Positions 1 through 4,999 of a stretch of 9,954 nucleotides of DNA are shown piece after piece. The stretch comes from Chloroflexota bacterium. Lineage in GTDB: Bacteria > Chloroflexota > Dehalococcoidia > Lucifugimonadales > Australimonadaceae. A program made the translations under genes and the position numbers. Positions within the stretch are counted from its first letter, which is position 1. Each line of letters starts with the position of its first letter. Below the pieces are notes generated by a model. It was not told where the DNA came from, did no database searches, and worked only from the letters and a program-made list of their open reading frames with translations. The stretch is from assembly GCA_026713505.1 (NCBI GenBank), contig JAPOOH010000325.1, forward strand, positions 1 through 9,954. The letters run 5' to 3'.

Positions 1-50
1 AGACGCGGGAATGACGGAGGCGAGGTTCCTGCCTTCGCAGGAACGACGGG
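1..50. repeat. Palindromic REP-like intergenic repeat
   Basis: A perfect 8-bp inverted repeat, GTTCCTGC/GCAGGAAC with a 4-base loop, lies at 25-44. Read on the minus strand it is followed by CGTCATTCCCGCG (complement of 4-16 or so), which looks like the start of a second copy of the same unit (GTCGTTCCTGCG at 36-47). Paired units of this type are commonly dispersed between genes in GC-rich genomes. It sits just past the hsp20 stop codon, so the stem could also help end that transcript, but no T-run follows it. The window edge cuts the element. Confidence 0.5.
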
Positions 51-66
51 TAGAGGGGTCGCCGGG

Positions 67-528
67 CTAGGCCGCGGGGGCGGGGTCCGGCGTGGGCGCC
101 TCATCCGATACGTGGAGCGTGAGGCGCTTCGCCTTACGGCTCTCCGCCAGCGGCAGTCGGACGGTCACGACGCCGTGCTCGTAGGAGGACGCGGCGTTGT
201 CCACGTCCACGCTCTCCGGGAGGCGGACGGAGCGGCGGAAGGAGCCGGTGCGGCGCTCGCGCAGGAGGTAGCCACCCTCCTTGTGCTCGTCCTCAGAGGC
301 GGTGTTCGCCTCGATGGTGAGGACGCCGTCTTCGATCGTGATGCCGATGTCGCCGGGCGCCACACCCGGCAGCGTGCCCCGGACGACGAAGTCGTCGCCG
401 TCGCGCTCGACGTCGAGGGGGATCGCCCAGCCCCCGGCGTAGGGGTAGTGGTAGGGTACGCCGAAGTGGCGGTGCAGATGGTCGAACCGGCGCAGGTCTC
501 GGAAGGGGGTCCAACGTTCGATAGCCAT
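67..528 (-). CDS. Small heat-shock protein, Hsp20/alpha-crystallin family
   Basis: A 153-residue ATP-independent holdase chaperone that would bind unfolding proteins in the cytoplasm and keep them refoldable. Seen: a short N-terminal arm (about 1-36), an alpha-crystallin domain (about 37-130) with the FRRSVRLPESVD segment (97-108) and the diagnostic GVVTVRLP strand (119-126), then a C-terminal extension with the oligomerisation motif LTLHV (136-140, an I/L-x-I/L type) and a Pro/Ala-rich flexible tail. Length is normal for the family. The start is well fixed: AGGAGG lies 6 bases upstream of the ATG and the protein begins MAIERWTPFRDL, typical of bacterial Hsp20. It appears monocistronic, with its own promoter and a palindromic operator just upstream, so heat-shock repression is likely. 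Confidence 0.96.
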   Translation of the reverse strand: MAIERWTPFRDLRRFDHLHRHFGVPYHYPYAGGWAIPLDVERDGDDFVVRGTLPGVAPGDIGITIEDGVLTIEANTASEDEHKEGGYLLRERRTGSFRRSVRLPESVDVDNAASSYEHGVVTVRLPLAESRKAKRLTLHVSDEAPTPDPAPAA

Positions 529-548
529 GAGTCTCCTCCTTGTTCGGT

Positions 549-574
549 GCGAGCCTTAGCGTGTAGTGGCTCGC
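549..574 (-). promoter_or_regulatory. Stem-loop in the hsp20 5' leader
   Basis: A perfect 7-bp inverted repeat, GCGAGCC/GGCTCGC, with a 12-base loop (556-567) lies between the predicted hsp20 transcription start (near 582) and its Shine-Dalgarno (535-540). In the mRNA it would form a GC-rich hairpin ending 8 bases before the ribosome site. It does not itself mask AGGAGG, so a thermometer role is uncertain; it could stabilise the mRNA or be part of a larger fold. Confidence 0.45.
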
Positions 575-579
575 CTGAC

Positions 580-598
580 TTGATATGAACTGTATCAA
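580..598. promoter_or_regulatory. HAIR-like operator (putative HspR site) over the hsp20 -10
   Basis: A perfect inverted repeat TTGATA-N7-TATCAA. It has the geometry and much of the sequence of the HspR operator HAIR (CTTGAGT-N7-ACTCAAG in actinobacteria), with GA-T in place of GAGT-type inner bases. It overlaps the predicted -10 hexamer (589-594), an ideal place for a repressor. A further TCATATCA half-site lies at 633-640, inverted relative to TGATATGA at 581-588. No HspR gene is in the window, so the regulator is inferred. Confidence 0.6.
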
Positions 599-617
599 AG
601 TGTGGAGAGTATGTCAA
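589..617 (-). promoter_or_regulatory. hsp20 promoter (sigma-70 type)
   Basis: On the minus strand TTGACA (complement of 612-617) is a consensus -35, followed by a 17-base spacer and TACAGT (complement of 589-594, 4 of 6 to TATAAT). Transcription should begin near 582, giving a leader of about 54 bases. The weak -10 is embedded in the palindromic operator. Confidence 0.6.
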
Positions 618-756
618 TGGGTCTGCTACGCCTCATATCAGACTTGCCGGGCGCGTGCAGGCGGCAGAACCTGCCCCATTGCACAAGAAGAGCAGGGGGC
701 GGCTGTGAGAACGCGTATCAATCGGCGGCACTGGTGTGAAGGAGGCTTCCAGAGCG

Positions 757-786
757 TTGCGATGGCATCATGGCGTAGGCCATAAT
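757..786 (+). promoter_or_regulatory. Candidate promoter for the GPP34 gene
   Basis: TTGCGA (757-762), an 18-base spacer, then CATAAT (781-786, 5 of 6 to consensus). Transcription would start near 793, immediately before a 13-bp palindrome CCAGCG-C-CGCTGG (799-811) that could act as an operator or leader hairpin. The remaining 600-756 stretch holds only a small hairpin (GCAGG 657-661 / CCTGC 670-674) and no convincing gene. Confidence 0.4.
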
Positions 787-834
787 GGTCGCAACTCACC
801 AGCGCCGCTGGTCTGAACAGGGGAACCGAACACC

Positions 835-1485
835 ATGCTGAGATTCGCCGAAGAGATCGTGCTGCTGCTCCTGGACGACGAAGACGGTTCGTTCGCACAC
901 GTGCCGAGGCTGGCGCTGAACTATGCCCTGGCCGGCGGTGTCCTGATGGACCTGGCGATGGAGAACCGCATCGATACCGACCTGGAGAAGCTCACGCTGA
1001 TTGACGGCACGCCCACCGGCGACAGCCTGCTGGACCCCGCGCTGGCCGACATCCAGACGGTGGAGGAGCGGAACCTGAGCTTCTGGGTGGAGCGGACGGC
1101 GCACACGGGTGACGCGATCCGTGAGGAGGCGCTGGCCCGGCTGGTGAGATCCGGCATCCTGGAGGAACGCGACGAGCGCTTCCTCTGGGGGTTCAAGTCG
1201 CGCCGCTACCCATCCGTGGACGGCAGGGAAGAGCGCGAAGTGAAGCTGCGGATCATGGAAGTGCTCTTCAGCGACGATATCCCGGACCCGCGTGACGTGA
1301 TGCTCATCTGCCTCGCGGAGGCGTGCGGGATCCTCGCGCGGCTGGTGACGCGGGAGGAGCTCGAACGGGCTTCCCAGCGCATCGAGGACGTGCGGAAGCT
1401 GGACCTGATCGGCCAGGCGATGTCGCAGGCGATCACGGACATCGAGCTGTCGGTCATCGCGCTGGCGCAGCCGCACCTCTACTAG
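835..1485 (+). CDS. GPP34 (GOLPH3/Vps74-like) domain protein
   Basis: A 216-residue protein that fills a single GPP34 domain, the family of the eukaryotic Golgi phosphoprotein GOLPH3 and yeast Vps74, which bind phosphatidylinositol-4-phosphate and Golgi enzymes. Bacterial members are frequent in actinobacteria and related groups; their role is poorly known. Seen: N-terminal LLLLDDEDGSF (about 8-18), then ALAGGVLMDLAMENRI (from 31) and LEKLTLIDGTPTGD, the most recognisable family block, followed by a mostly helical acidic C-terminal part. No signal peptide or membrane span, so it is cytosolic or peripherally membrane-bound. The ATG has AGGGGA (819-824) 10 bases upstream. It is a single-gene unit: the neighbours on both sides are on the opposite strand, and a strong hairpin follows 26 bases after the stop. 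Family assignment is firm; ligand and function are not inferable here. Confidence 0.88.
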   Translation: MLRFAEEIVLLLLDDEDGSFAHVPRLALNYALAGGVLMDLAMENRIDTDLEKLTLIDGTPTGDSLLDPALADIQTVEERNLSFWVERTAHTGDAIREEALARLVRSGILEERDERFLWGFKSRRYPSVDGREEREVKLRIMEVLFSDDIPDPRDVMLICLAEACGILARLVTREELERASQRIEDVRKLDLIGQAMSQAITDIELSVIALAQPHLY

Positions 1486-1511
1486 GCACCGCGCACATAC
1501 GGGGTTCCGTG

Positions 1512-1540
1512 ACAGCGCCCGCTCTCAAAGCGGGCGCTGT
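1512..1540. terminator. Bidirectional rho-independent-type terminator
   Basis: A perfect 12-bp stem ACAGCGCCCGCT/AGCGGGCGCTGT with a 5-base loop (1524-1528). It stands in the 62-base gap between two convergent genes (835-1485 plus, 1548-1958 minus) and can serve both. The plus side is followed by CTTGCTCCT, a weak T-rich tail; the minus side lacks a clear T-run. Confidence 0.8.
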
Positions 1541-1547
1541 CTTGCTC

Positions 1548-1958
1548 CTATGTCCTCACGGCCTTCCACATACGCAGGCCCATCACCGCGGCGACCATGA
1601 TGACGAGGGTGTCGACGTATATCCACAGGGAGCCGGTGTTGGAGAGCCCCGACCTGCCCCATGCGAGGTCGTTCAGGTACGCCGACCACTGGAAGCCGTA
1701 GCCGACGAAGAGGATGGCGGCGGCGAAGAAGTGGATGTTGACATCCAGGAAGCGCAGCACGTCGTCCGTGCTGCGGCCGCCGGCGTCGAAGCGCCGCTTG
1801 AACCAGTAAGCGGCGGCCAACGAGATGACGACGGCGGGCGCCATGAGCCAGCTCAGGAGCTCCCAGTCCGGCTGCGGCACGTCGAACACCGATTTCACGG
1901 TGATGGCGAGGGCCACGAGCATGTTGTACGCGGCGAGCAGTCTTACGAACAGGCGCAT
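1548..1958 (-). CDS. Four-span membrane protein, subtype A, copy 2
   Basis: A 136-residue integral membrane protein that I do not recognise. Predicted spans: about 4-25, 33-53, 74-94 and 111-130. Basic residues lie at the N-terminus, in the loop after span 2 (KRRFD, 54-58) and at the C-terminus (RMWKAVR), implying both ends are cytoplasmic. It shares three signatures with its three upstream neighbours: P-x-W-E-x-x-x-W-x-M-A (30-40), R-x-x-x-x-VN (69-74 region, LRFLDVN) and G-x-R-M-W-x-A (127-133). It is closest to the gene at 2430-2879: both have PQP.WE at 28-33, FLDVN and FQWS at matching positions. The start has GAGGAGG 8 bases upstream, inside the end of the preceding gene, and only 3 bases separate the two frames, so translation is probably coupled. 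It is the last gene of the operon. Confidence 0.85.
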   Translation of the reverse strand: MRLFVRLLAAYNMLVALAITVKSVFDVPQPDWELLSWLMAPAVVISLAAAYWFKRRFDAGGRSTDDVLRFLDVNIHFFAAAILFVGYGFQWSAYLNDLAWGRSGLSNTGSLWIYVDTLVIMVAAVMGLRMWKAVRT

Positions 1959-1961
1959 GGA

Positions 1962-2381
1962 TCAACCCTCCTCAGCCCCGCCTGCCCGCCACATGCGCAC
2001 ACCCGCGGCGGCGAGGACCACCGGCATGACCATGTTGATGGAGCCCCAGACGAACAGATCGTATTCCCCGCCCCTGAGGAGGGACGGCCAGATGCGGAAG
2101 AAGATCAGCCCCACTCCGAGCAGCGCGTAGAAAAGCGCGTTGACGGCGAGGTGCTCACGGACCCCGTCGCCCGCTCCGAGCCGCAGTTTCCGGGCGAACG
2201 TGCCGGCGAGCGCGACGAGAATGGCGGCGGCCATGAACCAGTGGAGCACCTCCCACGCGGGATATGCCTCAACGGGGTACGGCTGGTCCACGCCCGGGTA
2301 CTGCCACGAGACCGCGATGAAGTAGACGGCTACCGCCAGTGCCGTCAGCACCAGGTAGAGAGCAAGCAGGCGTGTCCCCAT
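1962..2381 (-). CDS. Four-span membrane protein, subtype B, copy 2
   Basis: A 139-residue hydrophobic protein of unknown function with four predicted spans (about 4-25, 47-63, 81-97, 110-128). The same family signatures are present: P-A-W-E-V-L-H-W-F-M-A (41-51), REHLAVN (75-81) and G-V-R-M-W-R-A (127-133). It differs from subtype A in a longer, Tyr/Pro-rich extracytoplasmic loop after span 1 (SWQYPGVDQPYPVEAYP) and REH in place of RFL before VN, both shared with the first gene of the array. The basic loop after span 2 (RKLR) and basic C-terminus predict cytoplasmic ends. A GGAGG lies 12 bases before the ATG, somewhat far. It follows the gene at 2430-2879 by 48 bases and its last codons form the ribosome site of the next gene. 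Confidence 0.84.
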   Translation of the reverse strand: MGTRLLALYLVLTALAVAVYFIAVSWQYPGVDQPYPVEAYPAWEVLHWFMAAAILVALAGTFARKLRLGAGDGVREHLAVNALFYALLGVGLIFFRIWPSLLRGGEYDLFVWGSINMVMPVVLAAAGVRMWRAGGAEEG

Positions 2382-2429
2382 GGCGTGTGCGTTCCTCCGT
2401 GATTGCCCTGCGCGAGCGGGAGGGCCCCG

Positions 2430-2879
2430 CTAGCCGTTCGCCGGCCAGCGCGCGTTCCACATCCGGACGCCGATCATGCCGGTGACGATGATGTAGAGCG
2501 TGTCGATGTAGGCCCACATGGAACTGATGGGGACGTCACTGCCGGCCACAACCTCATTGGCGGTCAGCTCAGCGAGTATCTGGACGTGGTCGCCCAACTC
2601 CGACGACCACTGGAAGGCGAAGGCGATAAGGAGGGCGGCGGCAGCGTAGAGCGGCACGTTCACGTCCAGGAAGCGCCGCAGGTCCGGCTCCGCGTCGCTG
2701 TCCCTCTCCAGCGCGATCTTGCAGTTGACCGCTCCGCCGACCGCGATGAGGACGCCGCCAGCCATGAGCCAGTTGATCACTTCCCAGGTCGGCTGGGGGA
2801 TGCCGAAGATGAACTTGACGGCCACGAGCAAGGCCACCAGTATCGCGTAGGCGGAGAGCAGTTTCAGCACTATGGCCAT
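2430..2879 (-). CDS. Four-span membrane protein, subtype A, copy 1
   Basis: A 149-residue integral membrane protein, unrecognised, with four predicted spans (about 4-26, 34-53, 75-94, 121-139). Signatures: P-T-W-E-V-I-N-W-L-M-A (30-40), RRFLDVN (68-74) and G-V-R-M-W-N-A (137-143). Compared with its paralogue at 1548-1958 it has a longer segment between spans 3 and 4 (about 93-118, acidic and polar) and an acidic loop between spans 2 and 3 containing a cysteine (C53). The ATG has AGGAG 9 to 10 bases upstream. It follows the first gene of the array by 61 bases and precedes the third by 48, consistent with one transcript. Confidence 0.84.
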   Translation of the reverse strand: MAIVLKLLSAYAILVALLVAVKFIFGIPQPTWEVINWLMAGGVLIAVGGAVNCKIALERDSDAEPDLRRFLDVNVPLYAAAALLIAFAFQWSSELGDHVQILAELTANEVVAGSDVPISSMWAYIDTLYIIVTGMIGVRMWNARWPANG

Positions 2880-2940
2880 GGTTGTATCTCCTCTGTGCTT
2901 TCAGTGCGCACGAGCCTCGAGAGAGCTACGTTAGTGCCGT

Positions 2941-3345
2941 TCACGTGGAGGCGCGCCACAGCCGCCGTCCGGCGGCGATGAGCAGGAGCGGGAGCGCGAC
3001 GTCGATGAAGTTCCATATCAGCCAGTCCGCATCGCCGGTCTCCTGGAGCAGGTGAGACCAGTTCCAGTAGAAGAGGATGCCCACGCCGAGCGTGCCGTAG
3101 AAGAGGACGTTGACCGATACGTGTTCGCGCAGATCGGCGCCGCCGCCGGTGTCGTGCCGGACCTTGTGGACGAACGTGCTGATGAGGGCAACGACGATGG
3201 CGACCGCCATGAACCAGTCCAGCAGTTCCCAGATGGGGTACGGCTCGTCTCCACCGGGGTGGTACCAGGGGACCGCGATGAAGTGCACGGCGACGGCGAG
3301 GCCTACCAGCGTGAGATAGAGGGAGAGGAGACGCGTTGCGAGCAT
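2941..3345 (-). CDS. Four-span membrane protein, subtype B, copy 1 (first gene of operon)
   Basis: A 134-residue membrane protein of unknown function, first in the four-gene operon. Predicted spans about 4-25, 42-60, 80-95 and 109-127. Signatures: P-I-W-E-L-L-D-W-F-M-A (37-47), REHVSVN (73-79) and G-R-R-L-W-R-A (126-132). The long loop after span 1 (PWYHPGGDEPYP) matches that of the gene at 1962-2381. The frame is open to an ATG at 3409-3411, but the start at 3343-3345 is preferred: AGGGGG lies 5 to 6 bases upstream, and from there the protein (MLATRLLSLYL) aligns with its paralogue (MGTRLLALYL), while the extra 22 residues have no counterpart. It is divergent from infC. Confidence 0.82.
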   Translation of the reverse strand: MLATRLLSLYLTLVGLAVAVHFIAVPWYHPGGDEPYPIWELLDWFMAVAIVVALISTFVHKVRHDTGGGADLREHVSVNVLFYGTLGVGILFYWNWSHLLQETGDADWLIWNFIDVALPLLLIAAGRRLWRAST

Positions 3346-3367
3346 GGCAACCCCCTGTGCGGCGGCC

Positions 3368-3450
3368 ACAGGGAGCACTCCGTGCGGCGCCGGACTGCGT
3401 ACAGGGAGCATAAGCCCCGCTGGGGGGCGTATTCCATAGATTCAGGGAGC
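3368..3450. repeat. Three direct repeats of CAGGGAGC between divergent operons
   Basis: CAGGGAGC occurs at 3369-3376, 3402-3409 and 3443-3450. The first two extend to the 10-mer ACAGGGAGCA (3368-3377, 3401-3410), spaced 33 bases, about three helical turns; the third is 41 bases further. They lie in the leader/promoter region of the membrane-protein operon, upstream of infC. They could be binding sites for a regulator; nothing in the window names one. Confidence 0.4.
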
Positions 3451-3463
3451 GATTTTCTCGCAA
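3433..3463 (-). promoter_or_regulatory. Weak candidate promoter for the membrane-protein operon
   Basis: On the minus strand TTGCGA (complement of 3458-3463) is followed after 19 bases by TATGGA (complement of 3433-3438). Spacing is longer than ideal and the match modest, but this is the best -35/-10 pair I find upstream of 3345 and it overlaps the third CAGGGAGC repeat. Confidence 0.25.
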
Positions 3464-3483
3464 GTGGCGCGGGCACCCGTCCT

Positions 3484-3512
3484 TTGCGCTTGCCATGCGC
3501 AGGGTGTATCCT
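3484..3512 (+). promoter_or_regulatory. Weak candidate promoter for infC-rpmI-rplT
   Basis: TTGCGC (3484-3489), 17-base spacer, TATCCT (3507-3512). The spacing is right but each box matches consensus at only 3 to 4 positions. If used, transcription would begin near 3519, leaving a leader of about 55 bases that contains the hairpin at 3526-3541. Confidence 0.25.
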
Positions 3513-3525
3513 TGGCTGTCAGAAT

Positions 3526-3541
3526 CGCCGCGCAAGCGGCG
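3526..3541 (+). promoter_or_regulatory. Leader hairpin with GNRA loop upstream of infC
   Basis: CGCCGC-GCAA-GCGGCG forms a 6-bp all-GC stem closed by a GCAA tetraloop, 19 bases before the infC ribosome site. infC-rpmI-rplT operons are widely autoregulated through leader RNA (L20 in several phyla, IF3 through the start codon). This stem is a candidate piece of such a leader, but it does not match a described L20 leader that I can recall and is not followed by a T-run. Confidence 0.4.
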
Positions 3542-3574
3542 TTTCACACTCTGAGGGAACAGGAAGGAATAGCG

Positions 3575-4153
3575 ATAGCCAGGGAATACCGCGTCAACGA
3601 GCGCATCCGGGTGCCCCAGGTACGAGTCATCGATGAGCGAGGCGAACAGTTCGGCGTGATGACCATCGCCGATGCGCTTGCCCTTGCGCGTGAGCACGAC
3701 CTCGACCTTGTAGAGGTGGCGCCCAATTCCGACCCGCCGGTCTGCCGGCTCCTGGACTACGGGAAGTTTCGCTACCTGCAGTCCACGAAGGAGCGCGAGA
3801 TGCGCAGGTCCCACAAGAACGTGGGACTGCGCGAGGTGCGCTTCCGTCCCCGCATCGGGCGGCACGACATCGAGGCGAAAGAGCGCCTCGTGGTAAAGCT
3901 GCTGGATGAGGGGAACAAGGTAAAGGTGTCGGTGATGCACCGCGGGCGCGAGCTGGACCACCGGGACCTATCCGTTGGCCTGCTGAAGCAGGTGCACGAG
4001 GCCGTGAAGGAGAGCGCGAAGCTGGAGCAGCCTCCCAAGCAGGAGGGCCGATTCATCAGCATCGTGCTCGCTCCGGCGAAGACGGTGCCCAGTCGCGCCG
4101 ACACAGTGGCAGTGAAGGAGACCCAAGAAGATGCCGAAGATGAAAACGCATAA
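3575..4153 (+). CDS. infC: Translation initiation factor IF-3 (non-canonical ATA start)
   Basis: IF-3 binds the 30S subunit, blocks premature joining with 50S and checks the start codon and initiator tRNA. Seen: an N-terminal domain beginning AREYRVNERIRV, the linker-proximal signature DLVEVAPNSDPPVCRLLDYGKFRY, and a C-terminal domain with VSVMHRGRE and GRFISIVLAP; then a short acidic tail. The start is the notable point. The frame is open upstream to GTG 3464 and TTG 3512, but neither gives a family-like N-terminus. The best ribosome site, AGGAAGGA (3561-3568), sits 6 bases before ATA 3575, where family homology begins, giving 192 residues. E. coli and B. subtilis infC start at AUU, and IF-3 represses its own translation by rejecting such codons. 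ATA 3569 is possible but too close to the ribosome site. The 3' end overlaps rpmI by 23 bases. Confidence 0.93.
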   Translation: MAREYRVNERIRVPQVRVIDERGEQFGVMTIADALALAREHDLDLVEVAPNSDPPVCRLLDYGKFRYLQSTKEREMRRSHKNVGLREVRFRPRIGRHDIEAKERLVVKLLDEGNKVKVSVMHRGRELDHRDLSVGLLKQVHEAVKESAKLEQPPKQEGRFISIVLAPAKTVPSRADTVAVKETQEDAEDENA

Positions 4154-4334
4154 GGGCGCAGCACGGCGCTTCCGCGTGAGCGGTTCAGGCAAGCTGCTGC
4201 GCATGAAGCGGCATTCCAGCCACCTGCGCCGGAAGAAGCCCCGCTCAGTGACCCGCACCTATAGCGACACCGTGACGGCGAGTTCCAGCAGCCGCAAGCA
4301 CATCCTGAAGCTCGTCCCCGCGCTCAACAAGTAG
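4131..4334 (+). CDS. rpmI: 50S ribosomal protein L35
   Basis: A 67-residue, very basic ribosomal protein of the large subunit. It begins with the standard MPKMKTHKGAARRF and continues through SGSGKLLRMKRHSSHLRRKK, both family hallmarks; length is typical (about 64-67). The gene starts inside the end of infC (overlap 4131-4153, different frame), with AAGGAG at 4115-4120 as ribosome site, so translation is probably coupled to that of IF-3. The stop codon runs into the ribosome site of rplT. Confidence 0.97.
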   Translation: MPKMKTHKGAARRFRVSGSGKLLRMKRHSSHLRRKKPRSVTRTYSDTVTASSSSRKHILKLVPALNK

Positions 4335-4344
4335 GAGTCTGAAG

Positions 4345-4710
4345 ATGGCACGCGTGAAGCGCGGAGTGACCGCGCACCGAAGACACAAGAAGGTGCTTCA
4401 GTTCACGAAAGGACACCGGGGCACGAAGCACGCCCTCTACCGCCGGGCGCACGAGTCCATGCTCCACGCTCTGGCGTACTCCTACGCGCACCGCCGGGAG
4501 CGCAAGGGCGACATGCGCAGGCTGTGGGTCGTTCGGATCGGGGCTGCGGCCCGCGAGCACGGCGTGTCCTACTCGCAGTTCATGCACGGCCTGAAGCTGG
4601 CGAACGTAGAGCTGGACCGCAAGGTGCTTGCCGACCTCGCCATGGCGGACCCCGACGCGTTCGGGCAACTCGCGGAGCAGGTCAAGGCACAACTCGCCGT
4701 AGCTGCCTAG
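4345..4710 (+). CDS. rplT: 50S ribosomal protein L20
   Basis: A 121-residue 23S rRNA-binding protein needed early in 50S assembly. Seen: the basic N-terminal arm MARVKRGVTAHRRHKKVL, then AYSYAHRRERKGDMRRLWVVRI and YSQFMHGLKLANVELDRKVLADLA, the family core. Length is close to the usual 117-120. AGGAG (4333-4337) lies 7 bases before the ATG and overlaps the rpmI stop. L20 is the classic autoregulator of this operon in E. coli and Bacillus. It is the last gene of infC-rpmI-rplT here; pheS, which often follows, is absent. Confidence 0.97.
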   Translation: MARVKRGVTAHRRHKKVLQFTKGHRGTKHALYRRAHESMLHALAYSYAHRRERKGDMRRLWVVRIGAAAREHGVSYSQFMHGLKLANVELDRKVLADLAMADPDAFGQLAEQVKAQLAVAA

Positions 4711-4999
4711 CGACCCGCGCGTACGGGCGCTTCACAGAAGTAGTTCTTCCCACCCTTAAACGCTTTGGGGGACACCCCTCACCCCGCGGTCTACTCCCGT
4801 GGCAGTGGGGCACGCCCCTCCGCACTCCCCGTTCCTGAGCAGGCCCCCTACGCTCGACGGGTCTCCGGAGCGGTACCGGAAATCGTGCAGAGATCCTGCT
4901 CCTGGGGCAGCGGCCCTGGAGCCAAGTATGACCGCCGGGGGAAGGGAACCTCGACGGGCTCCCGTCAGGGACGCTCCGGCAAATCAACCCCGGCAGCAG
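4711..4999. other. Gene-free convergent gap with several GC-rich hairpins
   Basis: This 289-base gap separates rplT from the convergent minus-strand operon. No credible gene, tRNA or known RNA family is visible. It contains inverted repeats: GAAG/CTTC (4737-4749, weak), TCCGG/CCGGA (4864-4880), a stem around GGGC-AGCG-GCCC (4902-4919, extended by two G-U pairs), and GACGG-GCTC-CCGTC (4953-4966) nested within GCCGG (4934-4938)/CCGGC (4976-4980). The part at about 4766-4830 is strongly C-rich with GGGGG-ACA-CCCC. None has a T-run, so termination would not be classical. It could be a degenerate intergenic repeat or a small structured RNA. Confidence 0.4.

Noticed and set aside
585..785. A 66-codon plus-strand frame in the hsp20/GPP34 gap
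   Set aside because: Its start lies inside the hsp20 operator, it has no ribosome site, and the composition (Arg, Cys, Trp) is not protein-like.
1323..2402. A 359-codon plus-strand frame
   Set aside because: It runs through the GPP34 3' end, the terminator hairpin and antisense to two membrane-protein genes. The protein is low-complexity and unlike any family; the opposite strand has well-supported genes.
3346..3411. 22-residue extension of the first membrane protein
   Set aside because: It is not matched in its paralogues; a good ribosome site exists for the ATG at 3345.
2870..3961. A 363-codon minus-strand frame
   Set aside because: It is antisense to infC and out of frame with the first membrane-protein gene; its sequence is Arg/His/Pro-rich noise.
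4711..4999. Possible tRNA or known small RNA in the convergent gap
   Set aside because: No TTCGA arm, anticodon stem pattern, or recognisable RNase P, tmRNA, SRP or riboswitch core could be found on either strand.
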